Shown here one piece after another: positions 38,429 to 48,497 of a DNA stretch of 64,000 bases. Source of the DNA: Corynebacterium suicordis DSM 45110 (GTDB lineage Bacteria > Actinomycetota > Actinomycetes > Mycobacteriales > Mycobacteriaceae); contig NZ_JADKMY010000001.1 of assembly GCF_015351405.1 (NCBI RefSeq), forward strand, positions 744,001 to 808,000, in the 5' to 3' direction. The position numbers and the translations under genes are program-made. The notes under the pieces were generated by a model. The model was not told where the DNA came from. It saw nothing but the letters and a program-made list of their open reading frames with translations, and made no database searches. The stretch's first letter is position 1, and each line of letters begins with the position of its first letter.

Positions 38429-38995
38429 ATGACTTCCGCTGAGAAAGCCAGCATCGAGATTCGTCCCATGACCGGATCCGATTACCCGCAAGTTCGTGTG
38501 ATTCTGCAAAACGGAATGGATACGGGCGAGGCCACCTATGAGCGCGTGGCACCGCAGTGGAATGTCTTCTCCAAGAACCGCCACATGACCCTGGCTTTTG
38601 TCGCGGAGGAGACCAACGAGGACGGTGAAAAGGCCATCATCGGCTGGGTCACTGCAGCCCCCACCAGCCACCGCGAGGCACTGCGCGGAGTGATCGAAGA
38701 TTCCATCTACGTCTCCTCCGCAGCCAAGGGTAAGGGCGTGGCCGGTCGTCTCCTGGATCACCTGCTCAAGGCCGCAGCCGAGCAAGGATTCTGGGTGATG
38801 CACTCCAGTATCTTCCCGGAGAATGTGGCCTCCATCAAGCTGCATGAATCCCGTGGTTTTGAAAAAGTGGGTGTGCTGCACCGCATGGGGCTGATGGAAT
38901 ACGGCAGAAAGGCCGGGCAGTGGCGGGATGTGGTCTACATGCAACGCATCCTCGAAAACGGCCCGGCCTGGGAAGCCTCAGCTGAAGAAAGCTAG
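38429..38995 (+). CDS. GNAT acetyltransferase, phosphinothricin acetyltransferase-like
   Basis: 188 residues from the ATG at 38429 (a GTG at 38423 is also in frame). CAAAAT at 38416-38421 ends 8 nt before the ATG. The acetyl-CoA site is [40 protein letters not shown] and [16 protein letters not shown] match the phosphinothricin/methionine-sulfoximine N-acetyltransferase branch. Such enzymes often act on methionine sulfoximine or other amino acid analogues. The stop overlaps the convergent MFS stop. Confidence 0.85.
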   Translation: MTSAEKASIEIRPMTGSDYPQVRVILQNGMDTGEATYERVAPQWNVFSKNRHMTLAFVAEETNEDGEKAIIGWVTAAPTSHREALRGVIEDSIYVSSAAKGKGVAGRLLDHLLKAAAEQGFWVMHSSIFPENVASIKLHESRGFEKVGVLHRMGLMEYGRKAGQWRDVVYMQRILENGPAWEASAEES

Positions 38996-40596
38996 TCCAG
39001 CGTTTCCTTCAGCTTCTCGGGCTTCACGAAGCACACCACGAGCGCGCTGAAGATCGCCAGGGGAGCCATCGCACCGAGGATGGGGACCAGAGCGTCGTTG
39101 TAGCTATTCACGATCATCTCACCCAGAGCCCCCGGTGCATTGTGCACCATCTCTGGGGTCATGGAGTTCGCGCCACCCTTGTAGGCCTGCGCCTGCGCGG
39201 CTTCCTCAGGGGAGAGCTTCGCGAACGCGCCGGGCAGCCCTTCCTTCATCAGATCGCTGAGCCGGTGGGTGAACAGCGAGCCCACCACGGACACGCCCAC
39301 CGCGCCGCCGATCTGGCGGAAGAAGTTGTTCGACGCCGTCGCCGTTCCCACCATCCGCAAAGGGAAGGTGTTCTGCACGATGAGCAGCAGGGTCTGCATG
39401 GAAAGTCCCAGACCTAAGCCCATGAGTGCTTCTACGAGGCCCAGGTGGACCAGGGTATCGTCCGCGTCCAGTTGACCGAGTAGCAGCAGAGCTGCGGCCA
39501 TCACGAACATGCCCACCACGGGGAACCACTTATAGGATCCCGTGCGCGTGACGAACTGACCCACCACGATGGACGTGAAAATCATGCCTGCCATCATCGG
39601 GATCATCATCAGACCCGCCTTGGTGGGGGACAAGTTGTGCACCATCTGGATGTACGTGGGCAGGAAGCTCAGCGTGCCGAACATGCTCGCGCCCAGAACA
39701 ATGCCGCTGGCCACAGTCAGCGCAAAGTTGCGGTGCTTGAACAGAGTCATCGGGATGAGCGGGTTGGAGTGACGGTTCTCGAAGAACACGAACAGAATGG
39801 AACCCAGGATCGCTACGACGATCATCGTGATGATGAGCGGGGAATCCCAGGCGTACTCGCGGCCGCCCCACGTCACGGTCAAGATCAGGGAAGATGTGGC
39901 GACGATCATCGTGATGGTTCCCAAGATGTCATGGGCCGCGGTGGAGTGGCGTCGAGGAAGCTTCAGAACCTTCGCGGCGGTAAACAGGGCAAGCAGACCC
40001 AGGGGGACGTTAAACCACAGCGCCCAACGCCAGCCGGGACCATCGGTGAAGAAGCCACCGAGCAGTGGGCCGAGCACGGAGCTCACGCCGAACACGGCAC
40101 CCATCACGCCCATGTACTTACCGCGCTCACGGGCGGGAACCACGTCCGCGATGATGGCCTGGGAGAGCACCATCAGGCCACCGCCACCCAGACCCTGGAT
40201 GCCGCGAGCGAAGATCATCATGTTCATGGATTGCGCCAGCGCTCCCACCACGGAACCGATGAGGAACAGCACGATGGCGGCGAGGAACAGAGGCTTGCGA
40301 CCCAACTGATCACCGAGCTTGCCGTAGATGGGCATGCCCACGGTCATGGTGAGCAGGAAGATGGAAATGACCCACGTCATGTGTTCTGCGCCACCGAGCT
40401 CGCCAACTAGGGTGGGCAGCGCGGTGGAGAAGATCATCTGTCCCAGGGAGGACATGAGCATGGTGAGCATGAGACAAGCCACCACAACCGCCACGTTGTT
40501 GTTCGGCGGGGTGCTGGCCTGGGACTCTAGAGGCTTGGTCGAATCTAGAGACTTGGAATTATTGGGTTCTTCAGCGGGGGAAACTGGGTGTGACAA
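38992..40596 (-). CDS. DHA2-family MFS efflux transporter (second copy)
   Basis: 534 residues, 14 membrane helices. It has the same motifs as the first DHA2 protein: [31 protein letters not shown] and [13 protein letters not shown], and the same pre-final-helix loop with [16 protein letters not shown]. Start TTG at 40596 is the only reasonable start near the 5' end; it lies 7 nt after the tetR stop, suggesting coupling. Probably a drug or metabolite exporter under the upstream TetR. Confidence 0.9.
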   Translation of the reverse strand: MSHPVSPAEEPNNSKSLDSTKPLESQASTPPNNNVAVVVACLMLTMLMSSLGQMIFSTALPTLVGELGGAEHMTWVISIFLLTMTVGMPIYGKLGDQLGRKPLFLAAIVLFLIGSVVGALAQSMNMMIFARGIQGLGGGGLMVLSQAIIADVVPARERGKYMGVMGAVFGVSSVLGPLLGGFFTDGPGWRWALWFNVPLGLLALFTAAKVLKLPRRHSTAAHDILGTITMIVATSSLILTVTWGGREYAWDSPLIITMIVVAILGSILFVFFENRHSNPLIPMTLFKHRNFALTVASGIVLGASMFGTLSFLPTYIQMVHNLSPTKAGLMMIPMMAGMIFTSIVVGQFVTRTGSYKWFPVVGMFVMAAALLLLGQLDADDTLVHLGLVEALMGLGLGLSMQTLLLIVQNTFPLRMVGTATASNNFFRQIGGAVGVSVVGSLFTHRLSDLMKEGLPGAFAKLSPEEAAQAQAYKGGANSMTPEMVHNAPGALGEMIVNSYNDALVPILGAMAPLAIFSALVVCFVKPEKLKETLD

Positions 40597-40603
40597 GACA
40601 AAC

Positions 40604-41317
40604 CTATTCTGCGGGTGGAAATAGAGAAGAAACAGTCATAGCGGAGAAAATTTGTGCAAAGTCCGAGGCAGTGGTGTCTACGGATTGTTCGGTGAGATAG
40701 GCGGCATCGGGCTGCATCGGGAGGATGGACGCGGCCCACAGCGTGATGGTGGTGGAAGTCACCACCAAGCGAGCTTCTTGCGCCAGCGAGCGGTGGGGGA
40801 GCATCCGGTGTTCCGGGTACGTCTCCATGTTCTTGGTCACGGCGATGGCCAGCTGGTTGCGGGTCTTCTCAAAGGTGCTGAGCTTGGACATGCCCAGCGA
40901 CGGGGTGCGGCGGAGCAATTCGGTGCGACGCTTGCGCAGTTCGGCAGAAAGTTCCGGATGGATGGAACCTGCCTCCATCGACGCAGCATGCTCCACGCGT
41001 ACCTTGGCCACGATGCTGGACAGCTCGTGAATCAGCGATGAGCCTTCGGGGACACGGAGATTTTCGATCTGTTGGAAATTGAAAGAAGAGAAGTTGATGG
41101 GCGCGGATCCCACCGCCACGTGTTCCTTGGACTGGAAGTAGTTGAAGAAGGTGCGACGCGAGACCATGGCGGCTTCGCAGATCTCTTCTAGCGTGACATC
41201 GTCATAATCACGTTTTAAGAAGAGTTCAGTGGCTTTGTCCTCGATGCGGAGATGCGTCTCGAGGCGCTTGAGCTCGCGCAGTCCCATGGTCTTCCGGTCT
41301 GGGTAGGAGGGATTCAT
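40604..41317 (-). CDS. TetR-family repressor of the second DHA2 transporter
   Basis: 237 residues. Helix-turn-helix in residues 15-60 ([20 protein letters not shown], then [16 protein letters not shown]), closely similar to the TetR at 27.2 kb, including the RTFFNYF recognition helix. The C-terminal domain is helical. It is the first gene of a tetR-MFS operon. TACACT on the minus strand (41330-41325) ends 8 nt before the ATG. The 245-bp gap to fumC contains AT-rich promoter-like sequence and the fumC terminator. Confidence 0.88.
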   Translation of the reverse strand: MNPSYPDRKTMGLRELKRLETHLRIEDKATELFLKRDYDDVTLEEICEAAMVSRRTFFNYFQSKEHVAVGSAPINFSSFNFQQIENLRVPEGSSLIHELSSIVAKVRVEHAASMEAGSIHPELSAELRKRRTELLRRTPSLGMSKLSTFEKTRNQLAIAVTKNMETYPEHRMLPHRSLAQEARLVVTSTTITLWAASILPMQPDAAYLTEQSVDTTASDFAQIFSAMTVSSLFPPAE

Positions 41318-41489
41318 AGTCGTGAGTGTAGTTCCTTATCTGGCCTTAATTGGCGAGAAATTATCCTCAAATTCACAAGACTCCAGACTAGACTTCCTTG
41401 AGTGAAAATGTCCACCTGTGAACTTTTGCACTCACTGTAGACTTTTCTGAAAGTTTTTCGAGCGGTTGAGGAACGTGGTCTGGGGCAGC

Positions 41490-41535
41490 GGAAAACCCGA
41501 GATCCGTTGCAGAGTGATGCAACGGAGCTCGGGTT
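41490..41535 (-). terminator. Terminator of fumC
   Basis: On the minus strand AACCCGAG-C-TCCGTTGCA pairs with TGCAACGGA-T-CTCGGGTT around a short loop and is followed by TTCC after the TT of the stem (TTTTCC in total). It begins 28 nt after the fumC stop. Confidence 0.85.
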
Positions 41536-41563
41536 GAGAGCTCGAGAAAAGACGAAGCGCTGA

Positions 41564-42967
41564 TTACTTATCGCGGTCGGTGTTCGCCATGGCAAGCACG
41601 TCCAGGCGCTTGTCCAGTTCTTCCTCGGTGAGCTTGTCGTTATCCACGAAGCCCATGTCGATGACCGTCTGGCGGATGGTCTTGCCTTCCTTCAAAGCGG
41701 CCTTGGCCACCTTGGCGGCATTTTCGTAGCCGATTGCGGAGTTCAGTGGCGTCACGATGGATGGGGAAGACTCAGCCAGGGTGCGCATGCGACCCACATC
41801 TGGCTCGATGCCATCCACCAAGCGGGTGGCGAACTGGCGGGAGGTGTTGGCCAGCAGCTTGGCGGATTCCAGCACGTTGCGGGCCATCATTGGGATGTAC
41901 ACGTTGAGCTCGAAGTGGCCGTTGGAGCCACCGAAAGCCACAGCGGCATCGTTGCCGATGACCTGTGCAGCAACCTGGGTTGCGGTCTCACAGAGCACTG
42001 GGTTGACCTTGCCCGGCATGATGGAAGAACCTGGCTGCAGGTCAGGCAAGTGGATCTCGCCCAGACCGGTCAGTGGGCCGGAGCCCATCCAGCGGATGTC
42101 GTTGGCGATCTTGTTCAGGGAGATTGCCACGCCGCGCATGGCGCCGGAGAACTCAACCAGGGCATCGCGGTTAGCCTGAGCCTCGAAGTGGTTCACGGCC
42201 TCGCTGAGGGTCTTGGCACCGGTGAGGTTGATGAGCTCCTCGGTGACCTTAGCGCCGAAATCAGCTGGGGTGTTCAGGCCGGTGCCCACTGCGGTGCCGC
42301 CGATAGGCAGCTCGCCCAGGCGGTTCAGGGTGGCCTCGACGCGCTCGATACCCAGGGTGATCTGGCGGGCGTAGCCACCGAATTCCTGACCCAGGGTCAC
42401 GGGTACTGCATCCATGAGGTGGGTGCGGCCGGACTTAACGACCTTCTCCCATTCCTTGGACTTCTTCTGCAGGGACTCTTCCAGGACCTTCAGCCCAGGA
42501 ATGAGGTCTTCCACAGCGGCCAACGTGGCGGCCACGTGGGTCGCGGTGGGGAAGGTGTCATTGGAAGACTGGCCCATGTTCACGTCATCGTTGGGGTGAA
42601 CCTCCACGCCATTGGCCTTCGCGATGGACGCGATGACCTCATTGGTGTTCATGTTGGAGGAGGTTCCGGAGCCGGTCTGGAAGACATCGATGGGGAATTC
42701 TGCATCGTGCTTTCCGTCGGCGATCTCCTTGGCAGCGGAGATGATGGCCTCGGCGCGATCAGCTGGAAGCAGTCCGCGATCCAGGTTCACCTGCGCGCAG
42801 GCTGCCTTGAGCAGACCCATGGCGCGGATCTGTGCGGATTCCAAAGGACGGTCGGAAATGGGGAAGTTATCCACTGCGCGCTGGGTCTGTGCACGCCACA
42901 GAGCCTTGGCGGGAACCTTCACTTCACCCATGGTGTCGTGTTCGATGCGGAAGTCTTGCTCAGTCAT
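41564..42967 (-). CDS. fumC: Class II fumarate hydratase
   Basis: 467 residues. The fumarase/aspartase signature [11 protein letters not shown] is present, with [34 protein letters not shown] and a full C-terminal domain. It hydrates fumarate to malate in the TCA cycle and needs no iron-sulfur cluster. Start taken as ATG 42967 ([19 protein letters not shown]) with AAGGTGGA upstream; an ATT/ATG-ambiguous extension of two residues exists. Next gene on this strand upstream is glpX, 130 bp away. Confidence 0.95.
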   Translation of the reverse strand: MTEQDFRIEHDTMGEVKVPAKALWRAQTQRAVDNFPISDRPLESAQIRAMGLLKAACAQVNLDRGLLPADRAEAIISAAKEIADGKHDAEFPIDVFQTGSGTSSNMNTNEVIASIAKANGVEVHPNDDVNMGQSSNDTFPTATHVAATLAAVEDLIPGLKVLEESLQKKSKEWEKVVKSGRTHLMDAVPVTLGQEFGGYARQITLGIERVEATLNRLGELPIGGTAVGTGLNTPADFGAKVTEELINLTGAKTLSEAVNHFEAQANRDALVEFSGAMRGVAISLNKIANDIRWMGSGPLTGLGEIHLPDLQPGSSIMPGKVNPVLCETATQVAAQVIGNDAAVAFGGSNGHFELNVYIPMMARNVLESAKLLANTSRQFATRLVDGIEPDVGRMRTLAESSPSIVTPLNSAIGYENAAKVAKAALKEGKTIRQTVIDMGFVDNDKLTEEELDKRLDVLAMANTDRDK

Positions 42968-43097
42968 ATTCAATCCACCTTCATTAGTGTTGTGATGCAG
43001 GGAGAATTTCTAGCGCCCAGAAATGCGCGCAGAAAATGTGCCCAGAATACGTCCCCAGAATACGCGCGAACATACGCCGGGGAATGCGGATCAACTA

Positions 43098-44132
43098 CTA
43101 GCTGGTGTAATCCAGCACGGAGTATTCCTGAAGCTTGTTCAGCTGGTGCACACTCTCGATGTGGCGCACGGTGCCGGACTTGGAGCGCATCACCAGGGAG
43201 CGGGTGATGGCGGAATTCTTGCGGTAGGAGACACCGCGCACCATGTCGCCATTGGTCACGCCGGTGGCCACGAAGTAGCAGTGCTCGGAGTTCACCAAGT
43301 CAGAGGTGGTCAACACGCGGTTGAGGTCATGTCCGGCATCGATAGCCTTCTGACGCTCTTCCTCGTTGCGAGGCCACAGCTTGCCCTGGATCTCGCCACC
43401 CATGCACTTCATGGCGGCAGCGGAGATCACGCCTTCTGGGGTGCCTCCGATGCCCATCATGATGTCCACGGAGTTCACCAGGTCATCCTGAGCTGCGGCA
43501 ACGGCACCGGCTACGTCGCCGTCACCGATCAAGCGCACCTTGGCGCCGGCTTCGCGGATTTCGCGGATGAGGTCCTGGTGGCGGGGACGATCCAGCACCA
43601 CCACGGTGATGCCACCAGGTACGGTGCCCTTGGCCTTGGCCACGGCGTTGATGTTGTGGGCCACGGGAGCTTCGATGTCCACCACGCCCACAGCCTCGGG
43701 GCCCACGGCCAGCTTGTCCATGTAGAACACGGCGGATGGGTCGTACATGGAGCCGCGCTCAGCAGCTGCGATCACGGAGATGGCGTTGGGGCGACCCTCA
43801 GCCATCAGCGTGGTACCGTCCACTGGATCCACAGCGATGTCCACGGCGGAACCTTCGCCGTTGCCCACTTCTTCGCCGTTGTACAGCATGGGGGCTTCGT
43901 CCTTTTCGCCCTCACCGATGACAACCACGCCGCGCATGGCCACGGAGTTGATCATCTGGCGCATGGCATCCACCGCGGCACCGTCGCCGGATTCCTTCTG
44001 CCCGCGTCCAACCCACTTGCCGGATGCCAAGGCTGCTGCCTCGGTAACGCGAACCAACTCCATGGCCAGGTTGCGGTCTGGGGCTTCGTTCTTGCGATCA
44101 GCAGACGGATTGACGTTCGCCGTGGCGGTCAT
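43098..44132 (-). CDS. glpX: Class II fructose-1,6-bisphosphatase
   Basis: 344 residues from the ATG at 44132 ([15 protein letters not shown]); the frame is open further upstream but the family begins here. Metal-binding motif [13 protein letters not shown], together with [20 protein letters not shown] and [20 protein letters not shown], identifies GlpX. It dephosphorylates fructose-1,6-bisphosphate and is the essential gluconeogenic FBPase of corynebacteria. Divergent from the DUF4245 gene. Confidence 0.95.
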   Translation of the reverse strand: MTATANVNPSADRKNEAPDRNLAMELVRVTEAAALASGKWVGRGQKESGDGAAVDAMRQMINSVAMRGVVVIGEGEKDEAPMLYNGEEVGNGEGSAVDIAVDPVDGTTLMAEGRPNAISVIAAAERGSMYDPSAVFYMDKLAVGPEAVGVVDIEAPVAHNINAVAKAKGTVPGGITVVVLDRPRHQDLIREIREAGAKVRLIGDGDVAGAVAAAQDDLVNSVDIMMGIGGTPEGVISAAAMKCMGGEIQGKLWPRNEEERQKAIDAGHDLNRVLTTSDLVNSEHCYFVATGVTNGDMVRGVSYRKNSAITRSLVMRSKSGTVRHIESVHQLNKLQEYSVLDYTS

Positions 44133-44263
44133 GTGCACCAACTCTTTTCGTAGGTTTCTTTTATCGATTGCTGTTGTCCATTGTGACACTGTTGCGCCGT
44201 TTCGAGCACAAACCACGCCACCGATTGGGGGGTTGAGTGCCGGTTAGTGCGATAATGGCGCTT

Positions 44264-44830
44264 GTGCGTATCGAAAAACCCCGCGTGTTTCAGTCGTCCA
44301 AGGATCTTTTTCTGACTTTGGGCGTGCTCATTGTGTCCATGTTTTTGGTGGTGGGTTTCACCGGCATGTGCAGCGTGGACCCGGGGTCTCCCGATACCAG
44401 CGGCCCGGTGGAAGAGGTGGACGCGGAGAACATCCTCGCCATGGACGCACAGGCCCTGAACTTCCCCATCCGCTACCCGCACATGCCGGAAGGGTGGGTG
44501 CCCAACTCGCAGCGCCGCACGCAGGTGGGCAGCGAGTCCTCTGTGGTCACCGGTTGGGTGATCGATGGGGATAAGTTCATTTCCCTGACTCAAACCCCGG
44601 CGGATATGAAGCATGCAGTGCAGCCCGATGATGATTATCGGGAGGAAGTCCGCACCGAGAACATCGGCGGCAAGGAGTGGAAGGTCATGGAGGGTGAGGA
44701 TGCCCGCTCACTGTGGGTGACTGACCTGGGGGATGTCCGCCTCATCCTGGAAAGCATGGCCGATGACGCGCACATGCGCCAAGCTGCGGAGATCACGTTG
44801 AAAACTGAGCCGATCAAGCAGCCCAGCTAG
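44264..44830 (+). CDS. DUF4245 family membrane-anchored protein
   Basis: 188 residues from GTG 44264 (MRIEKPRVFQSSKD). One N-terminal membrane helix (LFLTLGVLIVSMFLVVGFTG) and an extracytoplasmic domain with LNFPIRYPHMPEGWVPNS, GWVIDGDKFISLTQT and RSLWVTDLGD, the DUF4245 pattern. GATAAT at 44251-44256 ends 8 nt before the GTG; an in-frame ATG at 44255 overlaps the box and is unlikely. Conserved in mycolic-acid bacteria next to xseBA; function unknown. Convergent with xseB. Confidence 0.8.
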   Translation: MRIEKPRVFQSSKDLFLTLGVLIVSMFLVVGFTGMCSVDPGSPDTSGPVEEVDAENILAMDAQALNFPIRYPHMPEGWVPNSQRRTQVGSESSVVTGWVIDGDKFISLTQTPADMKHAVQPDDDYREEVRTENIGGKEWKVMEGEDARSLWVTDLGDVRLILESMADDAHMRQAAEITLKTEPIKQPS

Positions 44831-44845
44831 TTAGTCCCCACTAAA

Positions 44846-45100
44846 CTATTCGAGGACCTCTTCCGCATCCTCCTGCGCACTATTGCGCTTCTCCAGAGCG
44901 GTTTCGATCCGGGTGGAGGCACCATCCAGGTAGCGCTCACAGTAAGCCGCCAACTCTTCGCCGCGCTCCCAGTAATTCAGGGATTCATCCAGGCTCATCT
45001 GCCCGAGCTCCAGAATCTTCACGATCTCCACCAACTCATCCCGAGCCTGCTCATAGCTCAGTTCGTCCAGCGCGCGGAACTGCTGTTGTTGCTCACTCAT
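44846..45100 (-). CDS. xseB: Exodeoxyribonuclease VII small subunit
   Basis: 84 residues from the ATG at 45100 ([20 protein letters not shown]). [20 protein letters not shown] and [20 protein letters not shown] are the XseB signature, a helical hairpin that coats XseA. Start chosen because the 8-nt overlap with the xseA stop gives tight coupling and the family length is met. C-terminal tail is acidic. Confidence 0.93.
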   Translation of the reverse strand: MSEQQQQFRALDELSYEQARDELVEIVKILELGQMSLDESLNYWERGEELAAYCERYLDGASTRIETALEKRNSAQEDAEEVLE

Positions 45101-46469
45101 TGTCTTCATCCTTCTCGGTGTGATCAGTGTTGTTGTTGTTTGGATTGGCTTCCAATTTTTTCCCGACGCCACCAGGCGCGGCCTGCACTCCCATCGCGGC
45201 CGCGGTGATGGAACCATCAGCTACGCGAATGCGCAATTGTGATCCAGGCGGCGCCTGCTCTATGCCTGTCACCACAGCGGGCCCAGACCCATCCCTCGGC
45301 ACCACTTGCACCACGGAGTATCCGCGCGCCAGGGTCTGCGCGGGGCCCAGCGCATTGACTTGCGCCTTGAGTCCCTGAATGTGGCTGCGCCTCTCCCGCA
45401 CCGCGAGCCCCAGCGCGCGATCCTTCCGCGCGATGGCTTCTTCCAGCAGGCCTTGCTGTTGTTTCACCGGCAGGAGAGGATCTGCCAGCACTGGCCGGCT
45501 CCGGATATTGCCGAGGCCTTTCTTCTCGTTGGCCACCCATCCGCGCAATGCCCCGCCAGCGCGGCCACGCAGCTCATCCAGTAGTGCCTTTTCCGCAAGC
45601 ACGTCTGGAACCACGTGTTTGGCGGCGTCGGTCGGTGTGGCGGCTCGGAAATCCGCCACGTTATCCAGCACGGGCGTGTCCGGCTCATGCCCGATGGCGG
45701 AGACCACCGGGGTCTTCGCGCGGGAGACTGCCCTGGCCAGTGCCTCTTCGCTGAAGGGGAGGAGATCTTCCGCGGACCCGCCTCCGCGGGCGATGATGAT
45801 CACATCTACGGCTGGGTTGGCATCGAGGGCAGCAAGGGCGTCGATAACCTGGGGCACAGCGGTGGGACCCTGCACGGCGGTGTTGATCACTTCAAACTGC
45901 ACGGCGGGCCAGCGCGCCTGCGCTACGGAGAGCACGTCGCGTTCTGCGGCGGATCCACGGCCGGTGATCAAACCGATGCGTCGGGGTAGGAAGGGGAGGG
46001 GCTTCTTCAGGCGAGCATCGAACAAACCCTCCGCAGCCAGGGCGCGCTTGAGCTCCTCAATGCGCGCCAGTAGCTCGCCGATGCCCACGTGGCGCACGGC
46101 CGTGACCCACAGAGAAAAGGATGCCCTGCCTGCGTAGAAGGCGGGCTTGCCGTGCATGATCACCCGGTCGCCGGTTTGCAGCGGGGGCTGCATGGCCGCC
46201 AACTTGCTGGTGCTCAAGGTGACCTGCACGGAAGCTTCCTGCTCCACATCGCGCAGGGTGATGTAGGAGAGCTTCCACGAGGGCTTCATGTTGATCTGCG
46301 CCACCTGGCCCTCCACCCAGATCTGGCCCAGCCGCTCGATCCACTGCTTGACCTTCGCGTTTAACTGCGCCACGTGCCACGGGGCGTCGGGGCCGGCCGG
46401 TTGGTTGGCGGAATCAGGCGCAGAAGATTGGCCGGTTGGTTGGCCAGGGGATGAACTTTGAGGACTCAC
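45093..46469 (-). CDS. xseA: Exodeoxyribonuclease VII large subunit
   Basis: 458 residues. N-terminal OB fold ([18 protein letters not shown], then [11 protein letters not shown]) for ssDNA, then the catalytic domain with [17 protein letters not shown] and [29 protein letters not shown] and [11 protein letters not shown]. Together with XseB it degrades single-stranded DNA from both ends. The N-terminal 35 residues are a Pro/Gln/Ser-rich extension. Divergent from ispH with 85 bp between starts. Confidence 0.95.
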   Translation of the reverse strand: MSPQSSSPGQPTGQSSAPDSANQPAGPDAPWHVAQLNAKVKQWIERLGQIWVEGQVAQINMKPSWKLSYITLRDVEQEASVQVTLSTSKLAAMQPPLQTGDRVIMHGKPAFYAGRASFSLWVTAVRHVGIGELLARIEELKRALAAEGLFDARLKKPLPFLPRRIGLITGRGSAAERDVLSVAQARWPAVQFEVINTAVQGPTAVPQVIDALAALDANPAVDVIIIARGGGSAEDLLPFSEEALARAVSRAKTPVVSAIGHEPDTPVLDNVADFRAATPTDAAKHVVPDVLAEKALLDELRGRAGGALRGWVANEKKGLGNIRSRPVLADPLLPVKQQQGLLEEAIARKDRALGLAVRERRSHIQGLKAQVNALGPAQTLARGYSVVQVVPRDGSGPAVVTGIEQAPPGSQLRIRVADGSITAAAMGVQAAPGGVGKKLEANPNNNNTDHTEKDEDNE

Positions 46470-46554
46470 AATTATTCATTGTATGGGCTGCCAAGACAGG
46501 GCAACCCAGATGGCACCCAGACTCGCATTTCGCACGTGCGTTAACATGGCTGAC

Positions 46555-47553
46555 ATGACCACTACTCACACAGACGAGACCACCGTGAACGAACAGTACA
46601 ACCAGTCTGAAAAGCGGGTTTTGCTGGCCGCGCCGCGCGGTTATTGCGCCGGTGTGGATCGCGCAGTCGAAACTGTGGAAAAAGCCCTGGAAAAGTACGG
46701 GGCGCCACTGTTTGTGCGCAAGGAGATCGTGCACAACAAGCACGTGGTGACCACCTTTGAAGAGCGCGGCGTGATCTTCGTGGATGAAACCACCGAAGTT
46801 CCCCACGGCTCCAACGTGGTGTTTTCCGCCCACGGCGTGTCCCCGATGGTGCACCAGGAGGCCCGCACCCTGGAGCTCAACACCCTGGACGCCACTTGCC
46901 CGCTGGTCACCAAGGTGCACCACGAGGTCATCCGCTTTGCGCGTCAGGGCTACCAGATCGTGCTGATCGGCCACCACGGACACGAAGAAGTGGAAGGCAC
47001 CGCGGGCGAGGCTCCAGACGTGGTCCACCTGGTCGATGGCCAGGCAGACGTGGACGCCCTGGAATTCCCCGAGGGAACCAAGCTGATCTGGCTCTCCCAG
47101 ACCACCTTGTCCGTGGACGAGACCATGGATACCGTCCGCATGCTCCGCGAGAAGTTCCCGGATATCCAGGATCCTCCGAGCGATGACATCTGCTACGCCA
47201 CCCAGAACCGCCAGGTCGCCGTCAAGGCAATCGCGCCGAAGGTGGAGCTGATGATCGTGGTGGGCTCCCAGAACTCCTCCAATTCCAAGCGACTGGTGGA
47301 AGTGGCCCTGCAGCACGGAACCAAGGAATCCTACTTGGTGGATTACGCCAACCAGATCGATCTGGCATGGCTAGATGGCGTGACCAACGTGGGCGTGACC
47401 AGCGGCGCATCGGTGCCGGAGATCCTGGTCCGCGGTGTGCTGGATCTGCTGGCGGAGAACGGCTTCACCTCCGTGGAGGAAGTCACCACCGCAACCGAAG
47501 ATCTGATCTTCTCCCTGCCGCGCGAGCTGCGCCCCTCCCGCACTAACCGCTAA
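46555..47553 (+). CDS. ispH: 4-hydroxy-3-methylbut-2-enyl diphosphate reductase
   Basis: 332 residues from the ATG at 46555. The three 4Fe-4S cysteines are in [25 protein letters not shown] and [23 protein letters not shown] and HGVSP complete the active site. It makes IPP and DMAPP, the last step of the MEP pathway, feeding the cis-prenyltransferase at 20.2 kb. TAACAT at 46542-46547 ends 8 nt before this ATG, so earlier starts at 46483 or 46546 are less likely. Confidence 0.95.
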   Translation: MTTTHTDETTVNEQYNQSEKRVLLAAPRGYCAGVDRAVETVEKALEKYGAPLFVRKEIVHNKHVVTTFEERGVIFVDETTEVPHGSNVVFSAHGVSPMVHQEARTLELNTLDATCPLVTKVHHEVIRFARQGYQIVLIGHHGHEEVEGTAGEAPDVVHLVDGQADVDALEFPEGTKLIWLSQTTLSVDETMDTVRMLREKFPDIQDPPSDDICYATQNRQVAVKAIAPKVELMIVVGSQNSSNSKRLVEVALQHGTKESYLVDYANQIDLAWLDGVTNVGVTSGASVPEILVRGVLDLLAENGFTSVEEVTTATEDLIFSLPRELRPSRTNR

Positions 47554-47559
47554 AGGTTT

Positions 47560-48486
47560 TTATTCCGACGCCCGGTATCGCCGAGCCGGGCGAGGCAGCG
47601 TAGACCTTTCGGGTCCGGTCTGCTCCGCAGATTCAACGCTCTCTATCGGCTCAATGACATCTGCACGGGGGAGTTCGCTGCGCGCTGCGCGGCGCTGTTC
47701 GGCCTTGCGCAGCAGCTCGTCCACAGTGTGGGTTTGCTCGCCCTCGCGAGCTCGTGAACTAGGGGAGCGGTAGCTGGCGCTGGGGCGTGAGCGCTTGGGC
47801 TCAAGGCGTTCGTAGTCAGCGCGAGCATAGTCAGTGCGTTCATAGTCAGCCCGTTCAAACTCAGACTCAAACCGTTCAAACTCCGCATCATTCTCGTCCG
47901 CATCCTGCAGCTCAGCTGCGCGGGAGGTGCGGCCGGAGAATTCCTCGCTGCGTGAGCGGGAGCGGGCACTGGTGTAGCTCAAACGATTGTTTTCATCGGC
48001 CTCACGGCGGCGGCGTCGAGCAAAAGATTCCGCCTGCAATGCACGGTTTCGCTTCGCATTGAACCGGCGCCAGCGGATGACCGCGATGATGAGCGAGATG
48101 AGGAAAGGCACAGCCAGCCAGGGGAAATGCTCAATGGCTGGGTAAGCGGTGGTGAGGACCTTGGTCTTCGTGCCCGCAGAGGACACGGAATCCGCGGCGG
48201 CGATCCACCCGATGAGCACCGTGCCGATCACGTAGTAGATCGGCTGGGTGACAACGGTGAGGAAAAGCCCGCGGGGCTCCACCAGCAGCGTGCACAGCAC
48301 GCAGGCGATGGCGAAGAGGATGAAAAACACCAGGGGAGTGATCCCCTTGTCTATCGCGAAAATCAGTCCGGTGATGGTGACACCGATCATCATCAGCATC
48401 GGTGCCCACACGGGAAACATGGGGCGATCCGTTGGTGCTGAGTGACGGGATTTGGCTCGCGAACGACTATAGGTGGATTCAGGCAC
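47560..48486 (-). CDS. DUF6542 membrane protein with charged repeat tail
   Basis: 308 residues. Four hydrophobic helices in residues 25-140 (MLMMIGVTITGLIFAI, VFFILFAIACVLCTLLVEP, VVTQPIYYVIGTVLIGWI, PWLAVPFLISLIIAVI) and the YPAIEHFP segment match the DUF6542 domain. The cytoplasmic tail is highly charged and contains the degenerate repeat ERADYERTDYARADYERLEP, encoded by imperfect tandem DNA repeats at about 47805-47880. Function unknown; the family often sits next to ispH or xseA in corynebacteria. Convergent with ispH, 6 nt apart. Confidence 0.75.
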   Translation of the reverse strand: MPESTYSRSRAKSRHSAPTDRPMFPVWAPMLMMIGVTITGLIFAIDKGITPLVFFILFAIACVLCTLLVEPRGLFLTVVTQPIYYVIGTVLIGWIAAADSVSSAGTKTKVLTTAYPAIEHFPWLAVPFLISLIIAVIRWRRFNAKRNRALQAESFARRRRREADENNRLSYTSARSRSRSEEFSGRTSRAAELQDADENDAEFERFESEFERADYERTDYARADYERLEPKRSRPSASYRSPSSRAREGEQTHTVDELLRKAEQRRAARSELPRADVIEPIESVESAEQTGPERSTLPRPARRYRASE

Positions 48487-48497
48487 GGGTTTAGATG

